From a bacterium (GTDB lineage Bacteria > Patescibacteriota > Minisyncoccia > UBA9983), in NCBI GenBank assembly GCA_023244795.1, contig JAHFLR010000021.1, forward strand, positions 1 to 10,029: a stretch of 10,029 bases of DNA, written 5' to 3'. The position numbers and the translations under genes are program-made. Of this stretch, positions 1-4,604 are shown one piece after another. Each line of letters starts with the position of its first letter. The stretch's first letter is position 1. The notes under the pieces are model-generated. The model was not told where the DNA came from, did not search any database, and saw nothing but the letters and a program-made list of their open reading frames with translations.

Positions 1-142
1 CGTCTAATGTGCCGTAAACTATATATCGGGCGGTATTTTTTTTGCCCTCCTTCATTACATAGTTAATAAGCTTCTCTATTTTTACCGAGTTGTATAAAAA
101 GTCCGGTTGTATTTCTATTCTCTTTTTTACTTTTCTTCTCAT
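1..142 (-). CDS. rpsG: 30S ribosomal protein S7 (uS7), N-terminal part, runs off the window
   Basis: S7 binds the 3' major domain of 16S rRNA and nucleates assembly of the 30S head. About 47 residues are visible, starting at the ATG at 142. They read MRRKVKKR, then a basic stretch, then [15 protein letters not shown] and [10 protein letters not shown], which matches the S7 start (family pattern: R-K, NYVMKDGKK, A..IVYGAL). The gene lies 19 bases downstream of rpsL on the same strand, the usual str-operon order (rpsL-rpsG). No Shine-Dalgarno is visible before the ATG (context AATAATTAGCC). The C-terminal part lies outside the window, so completeness cannot be judged. Confidence 0.9.
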   Translation of the reverse strand, partial: MRRKVKKRIEIQPDFLYNSVKIEKLINYVMKEGKKNTARYIVYGTLD

Positions 143-161
143 GGCTAATTATTTTTACTGA

Positions 162-578
162 TTATTTCTTTTTTCCTCTTTTGGCGCCGTACTTGCTTCT
201 TTGCTGGTGTCTGTTTTCCACTCCACCGGCATCTAGCACGCCTCTTACAATGTGGTATTGCACGCCCGGCAAATCTTTTACTCGTCCACCTCTAAGCATA
301 ACCACGGAGTGCTCTTGCAAGTTGTGCCCAATGCCCGGGATGTAGGCGGTAACCTCCATGCCGTTGGTTAACCTCACTCTGGCGATTTTTCGGAGCGCGG
401 AGTTCGGCTTTTTTGGGGTCATTGTTTTAACGTTAATGCACACGCCTCGCTTAAATGGAGAGGGGTAAGTAATCGGTTTGTTTTGCAGTACGTTAAAACC
501 ACGCTTTAAAACGACAGATTTTGCTCTGCCGCTTACTTTCTTCCTTCCGTTCTTTACTAGTTGGTTAATTGTAGACAT
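162..578 (-). CDS. rpsL: 30S ribosomal protein S12 (uS12)
   Basis: S12 sits at the 30S decoding centre and controls accuracy of translation. The 138-residue product keeps the hallmark blocks: INQLV near the N-terminus, [11 protein letters not shown] (about residues 54-64), [12 protein letters not shown] (about 80-91) and GRVKDLPG (about 98-105). K57 and K101 occupy the positions linked to streptomycin sensitivity, and D102 is the usual methylthiolation site. The protein is longer than the usual 124-135 residues because about 13 residues lie between the N-terminal basic segment and FKRGVC (about residues 22-43); I recall similar insertions in CPR S12 proteins. A good promoter lies at 614-642, giving a leader of roughly 30 bases without a clear Shine-Dalgarno. 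rpsG follows on the same transcript. Confidence 0.97.
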   Translation of the reverse strand: MSTINQLVKNGRKKVSGRAKSVVLKRGFNVLQNKPITYPSPFKRGVCINVKTMTPKKPNSALRKIARVRLTNGMEVTAYIPGIGHNLQEHSVVMLRGGRVKDLPGVQYHIVRGVLDAGGVENRHQQRSKYGAKRGKKK

Positions 579-613
579 TCTTAAATAAAAATCGTGCTTT
601 GTCGCACTAAAGT

Positions 614-642
614 AGATTAGCAGAAAGAAATTAGGACGTCAA
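614..642 (-). promoter_or_regulatory. Sigma-70-type promoter of the rpsL-rpsG operon
   Basis: On the minus strand, TTGACG (637-642) and TAATCT (614-619) are separated by exactly 17 bases. Transcription would start near 607, about 28 bases before the rpsL ATG. The promoter lies just downstream of the terminator at 658-697, so rpsL-rpsG appears to be a unit independent of the upstream membrane-protein gene. Confidence 0.65.
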
Positions 643-657
643 ATGCCGAAGGTGCCC

Positions 658-697
658 AAAAGAAAAAGCCGGCGGCGCGAGAAGCGCGCACACCGGC
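658..697 (-). terminator. Rho-independent terminator of the 705-1139 gene
   Basis: Plus-strand arms GCCGG (668-672) and CCGGC (693-697) enclose an inner perfect 5-bp stem, GCGCG (675-679) with CGCGC (685-689), around a 5-base loop. Read on the minus strand the hairpin is followed by TTTTTCTTTT (658-667). It sits 8 bases past the stop codon at 705 and upstream of the rpsL promoter. No T-run follows on the plus strand, so it acts in one direction. Confidence 0.75.
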
Positions 698-704
698 CAC
701 GAAC

Positions 705-1139
705 CTACTTGGGGCTGGAAGGAGGTTGCGTGTCGCCATCCTCCTCCCCGTCCTCTTCTTCGTGTTCACAACAAATCTCAATATGGAAACCCGAGATTCC
801 CCCAAAGATTCCACAAAAGACCATCCCGAATCCGCAGCAGATGAGCGCGAAGTCTACAACTTGACGCAAAGAAATGGTGGAACCGCTGCTCGTGGTCACG
901 AGTACAACGAAAACGCTACCGATCAAGATATCGAGAACGCCTCGAATACTCATGCCTATCCTGCACACCAGAAAAAGGGTTAGGGCCATTACGCCCATAG
1001 AGCCGCCAACGAAGATGCCCAGGTTCCCGCCGATGTACTTACGGAGTTGCGCGGCAATCAGGATCATAGCTACGGCGATAACCGTGATAACCCAAGAAGA
1101 CGACCAATGATTTGGGGTCTTTTCGGATCTTGCTTCCAC
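705..1139 (-). CDS. Orphan small membrane protein, four predicted helices, acidic tail (cassette 1)
   Basis: I do not recognise this protein. The reading frame is open up to 1220, but the likely start is the GTG at 1139 because AAGGAG (1146-1151) lies six bases upstream; no such site precedes the farther ATG. The 144-residue product has a short polar N-terminus, hydrophobic helices at about residues 16-30, 39-59, 66-83 and 95-118, Cys pairs at 101-102 and 123-124, and a strongly acidic, Ser/Pro-rich C-terminal tail (EEED, GEEDGD). The helices are rich in Gly and small residues. Base composition is richer in GC than in the neighbouring core genes. The gene stands alone, with its own promoter (1201-1228), a small hairpin in the leader (1153-1167, TCGGC/GCCGA) and its own terminator. 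Membrane location is inferred from hydrophobicity; the function is unknown. Confidence 0.7.
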   Translation of the reverse strand: MEARSEKTPNHWSSSWVITVIAVAMILIAAQLRKYIGGNLGIFVGGSMGVMALTLFLVCRIGMSIRGVLDILIGSVFVVLVTTSSGSTISLRQVVDFALICCGFGMVFCGIFGGISGFHIEICCEHEEEDGEEDGDTQPPSSPK

Positions 1140-1200
1140 TTTTTTCTCCTTTTCGGCTATATGCCGATGTTGTAGGGTGCGGAATACGAATCTAAACAGA

Positions 1201-1228
1201 ATACTACTACATTTGACCAAAAAGTCAA
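1201..1228 (-). promoter_or_regulatory. Candidate promoter of the 705-1139 gene, with an inverted repeat over the -35
   Basis: On the minus strand TTGACT (1223-1228) is followed after 16 bases by TAGTAT (1201-1206). An inverted repeat covers the -35 region at 1210-1231: the arms CATTTGAC and GTCAAGTG pair over 8 positions with one G-T pair around a 6-base A-rich centre, so a repressor site is possible. A run of nine C lies just upstream at 1235-1243. The leader to the GTG would be about 55 bases. Confidence 0.45.
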
Positions 1229-1261
1229 GTGGCGCCCCCCCCCGCAGAAGCGTGGCAAATC

Positions 1262-1876
1262 CTACAAGAAAAAGTGTAAAATCGTTTGGATGATTGGAGA
1301 AATATAATTACCAAAAAAGACGATAAAAATTATCAGGAAAATAAAGCCGTACTTCTCTAAAATGTTCTCTATGTGTTGGAGGCCCCTTGGCAATAAGGCA
1401 AAAAGTATTTTTGAGCCGTCGAGCGGCGGGAGAGGCAAAAGGTTAAAGGAGCCCAAGCTAACATTAACTATAATTATTAGTGTCGCCACATTTAAAAAGG
1501 CCGGGGTCATAAAGGACAAAGCGCCGCCATAATGGACAATCAAGCTAAAAATACCGGCGATTATAAAATTGGAGGTTGGCCCGGCGGCGCCGATTAGCCC
1601 TCCCCCGATTTTTGGATTAACCGCTTTTATGTTGTATGGATTATACGGCACCGGCTTGGCCCAGCCAAAAATCATACCCGAGGACAAATAAAAGACAGTG
1701 GGCACCAAAAACGATCCCAGAAACTCTAGGTGCTTGATTGGGTTAAGAGTAAGCCGGCCCTCGTACTTTGCCGTTGGGTCGCCCAAGAGATATGCAGTAA
1801 AGCCGTGCGAGACCTCGTGCACAATGACCGACATCAGCAAAATCAGTATGGAAAATATAAAATCAACTCCTTGCAT
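1262..1876 (-). CDS. Site-2 protease family (peptidase M50) membrane metalloprotease
   Basis: Intramembrane zinc metalloprotease of the S2P/M50 family, compact type without a PDZ domain. Zinc-ligand motif HEVSH is at residues 20-24 in the first helix, AAGPTSN at about 97-103 matches the conserved AGP..N segment, and LPLPPLDG at 147-154 carries the third zinc ligand D153. Helices occur at about 6-25, 52-72, 94-115, 124-150 and 172-200. At 204 residues it has the usual length for this bacterial Rv1735c/YwhC-like group. Family members cleave membrane-embedded substrates, often in regulated proteolysis; the substrate here is unknown. The gene diverges from rpmB across a 32-base gap. It has no Shine-Dalgarno, and its -10 lies only 13 bases before the ATG, implying a very short leader. 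Confidence 0.9.
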   Translation of the reverse strand: MQGVDFIFSILILLMSVIVHEVSHGFTAYLLGDPTAKYEGRLTLNPIKHLEFLGSFLVPTVFYLSSGMIFGWAKPVPYNPYNIKAVNPKIGGGLIGAAGPTSNFIIAGIFSLIVHYGGALSFMTPAFLNVATLIIIVNVSLGSFNLLPLPPLDGSKILFALLPRGLQHIENILEKYGFIFLIIFIVFFGNYISPIIQTILHFFL

Positions 1877-1889
1877 AAATAGTGTTTGT

Positions 1890-1898
1890 ATTATAGCA
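1890..1898 (-). promoter_or_regulatory. Extended -10 promoter of the M50 protease gene, back-to-back with rpmB
   Basis: The minus strand reads TGCTATAAT, a perfect extended -10 (TATAAT at 1890-1895). Start of transcription near 1883 would leave a leader of only about 7 bases before the ATG at 1876. The same bases read TATTAT (1889-1894) on the plus strand and may serve as the -10 for rpmB, so the two genes probably share an overlapping, mutually exclusive promoter. No good -35 is evident for either direction. Confidence 0.55.
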
Positions 1899-1908
1899 TA
1901 TTGTTGTT

Positions 1909-2106
1909 ATGACAAAAGAATGTTCATCGTGCGGCAAGGGCACAATAATGGCCAGAAAGAGAAATCTTTTAAGAGGCAAATATAACCCAACCGATAAATC
2001 AAAAAGATACCCCAACTTACAGTGGGCTAAGATTGACGGCAAACGGGTAAAAGTTTGCACTTCTTGCATAAAAAAACAAAGCAAGGTTAGTAAAAAGGCC
2101 AAATAA
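1909..2106 (+). CDS. rpmB: 50S ribosomal protein L28 (bL28), short zinc-ribbon form
   Basis: L28 is a small basic protein of the 50S subunit near the E site. The 65-residue product has the C+ form of the family: CSSC at residues 5-8 and CTSC at residues 50-53, able to bind one zinc, with PNLQ (35-38) followed by a short strand and KRVKVC, as in L28. It is shorter than the 78-residue E. coli protein, which lacks the cysteines and has a longer C-terminus. The tail is lysine rich. There is no Shine-Dalgarno before the ATG, and the intergenic gap to the divergent protease gene is only 32 bases. A terminator starts inside the stop codon region, so rpmB is a single-gene unit. Confidence 0.85.
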   Translation: MTKECSSCGKGTIMARKRNLLRGKYNPTDKSKRYPNLQWAKIDGKRVKVCTSCIKKQSKVSKKAK

Positions 2107-2126
2107 TCCGCTACGGCGGATTTTTT
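2105..2126 (+). terminator. rpmB terminator with UACG tetraloop
   Basis: TCCGC (2107-2111) pairs with GCGGA (2116-2120), extended by two A-T pairs, around a four-base TACG loop closed by C-G. C(UACG)G is one of the very stable UNCG tetraloops. Six T follow (2121-2126). The hairpin begins within the rpmB stop codon. Confidence 0.85.
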
Positions 2127-2128
2127 GG

Positions 2129-2209
2129 CTCGCCCGTAGGGTTACGCCCGAGGGAGGAGTGCCAGCCTCGCCCGTAGGCTGTAAATAATTGAATAGGGAG
2201 GAGTGCCAG
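2129..2209 (+). repeat. Imperfect tandem duplication containing the 5' end of tRNA-Ser
   Basis: Two blocks repeat in the same order. CTCGCCCGTAGG occurs at 2129-2140 and 2167-2178. AGGGAGGAGTGCCAG occurs at 2151-2165 and 2195-2209. The second copy of the latter is the start of tRNA-Ser (2197-2209), so the upstream copy is a detached piece of the tRNA's first 13 bases with two flanking bases. The units are about 38-44 bases apart with unlike spacers. Confidence 0.75.
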
Positions 2210-2286
2210 AGTGGTTTAATGGGACAGTCTTGAAAACTGTTAGGTCCGCAAGGGCCTCGTGAGTTCGAATCTCACCTCCTCCGCCA
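2197..2286 (+). tRNA. tRNA-Ser (anticodon UGA)
   Basis: The acceptor stem GGAGGAG (2197-2203) pairs fully with CTCCTCC (2276-2282), followed by discriminator G and an encoded CCA (2284-2286). The anticodon arm has stem ACAGT/ACTGT and loop CTTGAAA, giving anticodon TGA. The long variable arm (AGGTCC, GCAA, GGGCCT) and the T-loop TTCGAAT fit a class II serine tRNA. It is the only one of five tRNA genes here with an encoded CCA. A piece of its 5' end is duplicated upstream, and a terminator follows. Confidence 0.96.
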
Positions 2287-2295
2287 AAAATTAAC

Positions 2296-2319
2296 CGGCT
2301 CTCAACGAGCTGTTTTTTT
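2296..2319 (+). terminator. Terminator after tRNA-Ser
   Basis: CGGCTC (2296-2301) pairs with GAGCTG (2307-2312), with one G-T pair, around the loop TCAAC. Seven T follow (2313-2319). It ends the tRNA-Ser transcript and separates it from the downstream orphan gene. Confidence 0.75.
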
Positions 2320-2330
2320 GTCTTTACGAT

Positions 2331-2359
2331 TTGATTCTTGCCCCTTATTTTGCTAGTTT
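2331..2359 (+). promoter_or_regulatory. Candidate promoter of the 2424-3113 gene
   Basis: TTGATT (2331-2336) and TAGTTT (2354-2359) are 17 bases apart, and TGC directly precedes the -10. A start near 2366 would give a leader of about 58 bases before the GTG at 2424. The -10 match is only moderate. Confidence 0.4.
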
Positions 2360-2423
2360 TTAATTGGAATCACAAAGCACATACCAAGCACAATTATGCA
2401 CAACCGAAAACAGGAGGCCCCTC

Positions 2424-3113
2424 GTGAAAGAGAAAGAGGAAAAGATAGTTTTTATTGCGCATCCGATTAAGGGAGATGTGCTGGGCAACTCAAGCAAGGT
2501 TTTGGAAATCTGCAAAAAAATACATTCCGATAAGATTATCCCCTTTGCTCCCTACCTTGTGTTGCTGAGCTATCTCAACGATGACGACCCAATGGAGCGT
2601 GAGCTCGGCATTGCCGCAAGCCTCAAGGCCTTTTACCGCGGCTATATCGATGAGCTCTGGCTTTACGGCGATTGCATCTCCGCCGGCATGAAGAAGGAGA
2701 TACTTTTGGCGCTCGACCTCGGCATACCTATTATCCCCAAAACCCCAGAGACCAAAATAGGATTGGCGGAAATCGTGGAGACACTTAACACCGCCAACGA
2801 AGAGAGCGCTAGCGACGACCGCCTCGCCGAAGCAACAAACGGCAAGCTGCACTGGAACGATCCGGGCATGACCGACCTCGAGGAGGGCTGGGAAGACTTC
2901 CCCATCGGCACGTTCGTTGAGGTTAGGACGGATGACAATATTTGGCGCGCAGGAATGGTTGTTGAAACCTGGGAGGAAAACGACCGCGGCATCGAGGTGC
3001 GCTGCAACGATAAGTGGCACGACAACCTTGAGTTCTACGGGGGTCATGGCGCCAGCGTGATGGTCTACATGAACACCCGCCGAGGTATCCTTTCCAATAT
3101 TCGCAAATTGTAG
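2424..3113 (+). CDS. DUF4406/nucleoside deoxyribosyltransferase-like protein with C-terminal beta domain (cassette 2)
   Basis: The start is taken as the GTG at 2424 because AGGAGG (2412-2417) lies six bases upstream; the frame is open to a TTG at 2364 that lacks such a site. The 229-residue product has two parts. Residues about 7-104 resemble the DUF4406 / nucleoside 2-deoxyribosyltransferase-like Rossmann fold: strand KIVFIAHPI, then IPFAPYL, NDDDPMER, IDELWLYG and SAGMKKEI, where D76 and E92 sit like the family's acidic active-site residues. A variable linker follows. Residues about 160-229 (PIGTFVEVRTDD, IEVRCNDKWHDNLEFYGGHG) suggest a small all-beta, perhaps SH3-like, domain that I cannot name. 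Members of this fold often occur in phages and as orphan accessory genes; substrate and partners are unknown. The gene is alone, GC-richer than its neighbours, with its own terminator. Confidence 0.75.
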   Translation: MKEKEEKIVFIAHPIKGDVLGNSSKVLEICKKIHSDKIIPFAPYLVLLSYLNDDDPMERELGIAASLKAFYRGYIDELWLYGDCISAGMKKEILLALDLGIPIIPKTPETKIGLAEIVETLNTANEESASDDRLAEATNGKLHWNDPGMTDLEEGWEDFPIGTFVEVRTDDNIWRAGMVVETWEENDRGIEVRCNDKWHDNLEFYGGHGASVMVYMNTRRGILSNIRKL

Positions 3114-3125
3114 CTTCTGCTTTTT

Positions 3126-3163
3126 GAGGCGGGCGAGAGAGATCTCCCCGCCTCGTTCTTTTT
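3126..3163 (+). terminator. Terminator of the 2424-3113 gene
   Basis: GAGGCGGG (3126-3133) pairs perfectly with CCCGCCTC (3147-3154), with an inner GAGA/TCTC helix, followed by GTTCTTTTT. The tail TTCTTTTTAAAAACAA (3156-3171) is repeated identically after the terminator of the other orphan gene at 4597-4612. Confidence 0.85.
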
Positions 3164-3175
3164 AAAAACAAAATA

Positions 3176-3184
3176 TGCTAAAAT
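3176..3184 (+). promoter_or_regulatory. Extended -10 promoter of the 3192-3908 gene pair
   Basis: TGCTAAAAT (TAAAAT at 3179-3184) ends exactly seven bases before the ATG at 3192, so transcription probably starts at or next to the start codon. The -35 region (TTCTTT, 3156-3161) is poor. Confidence 0.5.
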
Positions 3185-3191
3185 TTAATTT

Positions 3192-3344
3192 ATGAGCGAA
3201 ACAAATTTAGATAAATACAACGATCCCCAACCAATCTCTAGTGATATGGATAAGTTTAAAACCGATTTAGAGGAAATGACATCCGCCATCCTCATGAGAG
3301 TAACCTCAGAGGAAGATGGGGTTTATCTTTATTGGGATTTCTAA
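3192..3344 (+). CDS. Small protein of 50 residues, unknown
   Basis: This short frame has ATG at 3192 and TAA at 3342-3344. The product begins MSETNLDKYNDPQPISSDMD and ends GVYLYWDF. It is acidic and soluble-looking, with a probable helix in the middle (about residues 19-38) and no cysteine, signal or membrane segment. Support for it being real: an extended -10 lies seven bases before its ATG, it stays open through a region otherwise lacking a gene, and it ends nine bases before the next start on the same strand, so the two form a pair. No Shine-Dalgarno is present, as for other core-type genes here. I know no homologue; the function is unknown. Confidence 0.65.
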   Translation: MSETNLDKYNDPQPISSDMDKFKTDLEEMTSAILMRVTSEEDGVYLYWDF

Positions 3345-3353
3345 AAAATAACC

Positions 3354-3908
3354 ATGCAAGATATCATCGTCAAAAAAAGAGAGGGAGAAAAAGTGGAAGT
3401 AAACAAAAAAGCAGAGCAACTTGCTCCGGAAAAGATTATCCCAACCAACCCGGATATTTTGGAGTGGAGCATGCCGGAATACATTTTTAAAAACAAGAGC
3501 AACGACTGGTATTGGTCGGTGGGTATAATCGCTCTTGCCCTAGTGGCGCTGGCTTATTTTATCAACAATTTTTTCTTTGCGGTTATCGCTATCATCGGCG
3601 GTTTTGCAATGATGTTATTGGGCGCCAAAAAACCGGTCGTTCTCAATGTTAAAGTCTCTCCAAAAGGAATAACGATTAACAAAACAATATTTTTGATGGA
3701 GGACATAGAATCTTTTTGCCTCAACGAAGATCTCCCCGAGGAGCCGAGACTTTTTATAAAACTTAAAAAGGGCCTCTCGAGATTTGTTAGCATCCCAATT
3801 AATAAAGGAGAGGAGAAGAGAGCGGAAGACTTTCTTAAAAAGTTTTTGGTAGAAGAAACTCTTTCGGAGTCTTTTACCTTGATTTTAACCCGGCTTTTGG
3901 GTATTTAA
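3354..3908 (+). CDS. Two-helix membrane protein with C-terminal cytoplasmic beta domain, unknown
   Basis: The 184-residue product has a charged N-terminal segment (about 1-50, including LEWSMPEYIFKNKSNDWYW), two closely spaced helices (about 53-70 and 73-90) forming a membrane hairpin, then about 90 residues alternating hydrophobic strands with charged turns (VVLNVKVSPKGITIN, LFIKLKKGL, FVSIPI) and a final helix. The layout resembles small PH-like or DUF5673-like membrane proteins common in CPR genomes; that resemblance is from memory. Both termini probably face the cytoplasm. It follows the 50-residue gene by nine bases and precedes tRNA-Arg by 12, so all three may share a transcript. Start ATG at 3354 has no Shine-Dalgarno. 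An in-frame ATG lies at about codon 40, but the upstream residues look genuine. Confidence 0.75.
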   Translation: MQDIIVKKREGEKVEVNKKAEQLAPEKIIPTNPDILEWSMPEYIFKNKSNDWYWSVGIIALALVALAYFINNFFFAVIAIIGGFAMMLLGAKKPVVLNVKVSPKGITINKTIFLMEDIESFCLNEDLPEEPRLFIKLKKGLSRFVSIPINKGEEKRAEDFLKKFLVEETLSESFTLILTRLLGI

Positions 3909-3920
3909 TTAAATAGCCTT

Positions 3921-3992
3921 GCCCTTGTAGTTCAACGGATCGAATGCAGGCCTGCGAAGCTTGCGATCGAGGTTCGACTCCTCGCAGGGGCA
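3921..3992 (+). tRNA. tRNA-Arg (anticodon GCG)
   Basis: The acceptor GCCCTTG (3921-3927) pairs with CAGGGGC (3985-3991) with one T-G pair; the discriminator is A. D-arm GTTC/GAAT, anticodon stem CAGGC/GCTTG with loop CTGCGAA, and T-arm CGAGG/CCTCG around TTCGACT are all present. The anticodon reads GCG, decoding CGC and probably CGU. Acceptor and D-arm closely match the tRNA-Arg(UCU) at 9577-9648, supporting arginine identity. CCA is not encoded. Most bacteria read these codons with an ACG tRNA whose first base is converted to inosine, so GCG is unusual. Confidence 0.9.
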
Positions 3993-4000
3993 CAAAATAA

Positions 4001-4014
4001 GAGGTTTTTACCTC
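4001..4014. other. Small perfect hairpin after tRNA-Arg
   Basis: GAGGT (4001-4005) and ACCTC (4010-4014) enclose TTTT. On the plus strand the next bases are ATATAT rather than a T-run, so it is at best a weak terminator of the tRNA transcript. It lies just upstream of the promoter at 4025-4052. Confidence 0.35.
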
Positions 4015-4024
4015 ATATATAAAA

Positions 4025-4052
4025 TTGACTTTATTATAATACATGCTATAAT
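4025..4052 (+). promoter_or_regulatory. Strong promoter of the 4145-4534 gene
   Basis: TTGACT (4025-4030) and a perfect TATAAT (4047-4052) are separated by 16 bases, and TGC just before the -10 makes it an extended -10 as well. This is one of the strongest-looking promoters in the window. Transcription would start near 4059, giving a leader of roughly 85 bases. Confidence 0.75.
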
Positions 4053-4053
4053 T

Positions 4054-4115
4054 AAGGCAGAAAAAATTGTTCTGCCTTTTGGCTACGCATTGGCCCAGTA
4101 AGCCACGCGCTAGCC
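4054..4115 (+). promoter_or_regulatory. Structured 5' leader: two consecutive hairpins before cassette 3
   Basis: The first hairpin pairs AAGGCAGAA (4054-4062) with TTCTGCCTT (4070-4078) around seven bases and is followed by TT, so it could act as a weak early terminator or an RNA-protecting 5' stem. The second pairs GGCTA-CGC-TGGC (4081-4094) with GCCA-GCG-TAGCC (4102-4115), with a small internal loop, one bulged C and the loop CCAGTAA. The Shine-Dalgarno AGGAGG (4131-4136) lies outside both stems. I cannot match this to a known riboswitch; a cis-acting RNA is inferred only from the pairing. If transcription starts near 4059, only part of the first stem would be transcribed. Confidence 0.45.
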
Positions 4116-4144
4116 GATTGGCAAAATTGAAGGAGGGAAAGAGG

Positions 4145-4534
4145 ATGAGTACCTGGATCTGCCTCAAGCATTACGGGCCGTACCGAGAGGGGCTCGGCTT
4201 CGTTATCGCGACAGCGAACGCCGATGACATCGCCGACCTGGTGCGTCTGCTGGACGCGGGCGCGCTCAAGCCCGCGCCGCAGAAGCAGTGCGCGTGTGGC
4301 GGCAAGTGCGGGGGCAAGGAGCCCGAGAGCTCCCCGTTCGCCCACCCTGCGGTGCAGGAGTGGCTGCAGAGCTGTCATGTGCTGTTCCAGCGTGTGCTGG
4401 ACCAGAACGAAAAGCTGGCGGCCGAAAACAAGCAGCTCACCGAAGCGAACGACGCGTTGCGGGCGGAGAGCAATCTCCTGCGCGCCAACAGCACGCCGGG
4501 GTACAACCCGCTCAACTTCGGTCTCCCACTCTAG
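4145..4534 (+). CDS. Orphan Cys-cluster and leucine-zipper protein (cassette 3)
   Basis: I do not recognise this 129-residue protein. The start is the ATG at 4145, eight bases after AGGAGG (4131-4136). Residues 1-41 form a small alpha/beta-looking segment (TWICLKHYGPY, ADDIADLVRLLDAG). C49, C51 and C55 lie in CACGGKC, a possible metal or disulfide site. Residues about 78-115 form a coiled coil with V84, L91, L98, L105 and L112 exactly seven apart and N88, N95 and N102 at the matching a positions, a pattern that favours parallel dimers. The tail is short and Pro/Asn rich. Composition is very GC rich: 40 of the 60 bases at 4201-4260 are G or C, against 25 of 60 at 3541-3600 in the membrane-protein gene. 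It stands alone between a strong promoter with structured leader and a strong terminator. The function is unknown. Confidence 0.7.
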   Translation: MSTWICLKHYGPYREGLGFVIATANADDIADLVRLLDAGALKPAPQKQCACGGKCGGKEPESSPFAHPAVQEWLQSCHVLFQRVLDQNEKLAAENKQLTEANDALRAESNLLRANSTPGYNPLNFGLPL

Positions 4535-4560
4535 CTCTAGGGGGGCGGCAACCTCCGATT

Positions 4561-4604
4561 AGAGCCCCGCGCGGGATTCGCATCCGCCGGGGCTCTTTCT
4601 TTTT
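4561..4604 (+). terminator. Terminator of the 4145-4534 gene
   Basis: AGAGCCCCG (4561-4569) pairs perfectly with CGGGGCTCT (4588-4596). An inner GCGG(G)AT/ATCCGC helix caps on TCGC. The tail is TTTCTTTTT. The following TTCTTTTTAAAAACAA (4597-4612) is identical to the sequence after the other cassette terminator at 3156-3171. Confidence 0.88.

Noticed and set aside
643..864. Plus-strand frame beginning MPKVPKRKSRRREKRAH, which recalls the N-terminus of ribosomal protein L32
   Set aside because: It lacks the zinc-ribbon CxxC pairs and the conserved middle of L32, it runs antisense through the terminator and the 705-1139 gene, and the resemblance is confined to a basic stretch produced by the terminator hairpin.
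2490..3047. Long minus-strand frame of 185 codons opposite the DUF4406-like gene
   Set aside because: It has no start signals and is a by-product of the GC-rich codon pattern of the real gene on the other strand.
4067..4144. Upstream extension of the 4145 gene beginning at a TTG near 4067
   Set aside because: That region contains the leader hairpins, and the ATG at 4145 has AGGAGG at good spacing.
4561..4596. Sequence with a T-loop-like ATTCGCATCC and GGGGC end resembling the 3' half of tRNA-Arg, as if a tRNA-derived attachment site
   Set aside because: The pairing is fully explained as a terminator with a T tail, the match to the tRNA-Arg 3' end needs several gaps, and no integrase gene is present.
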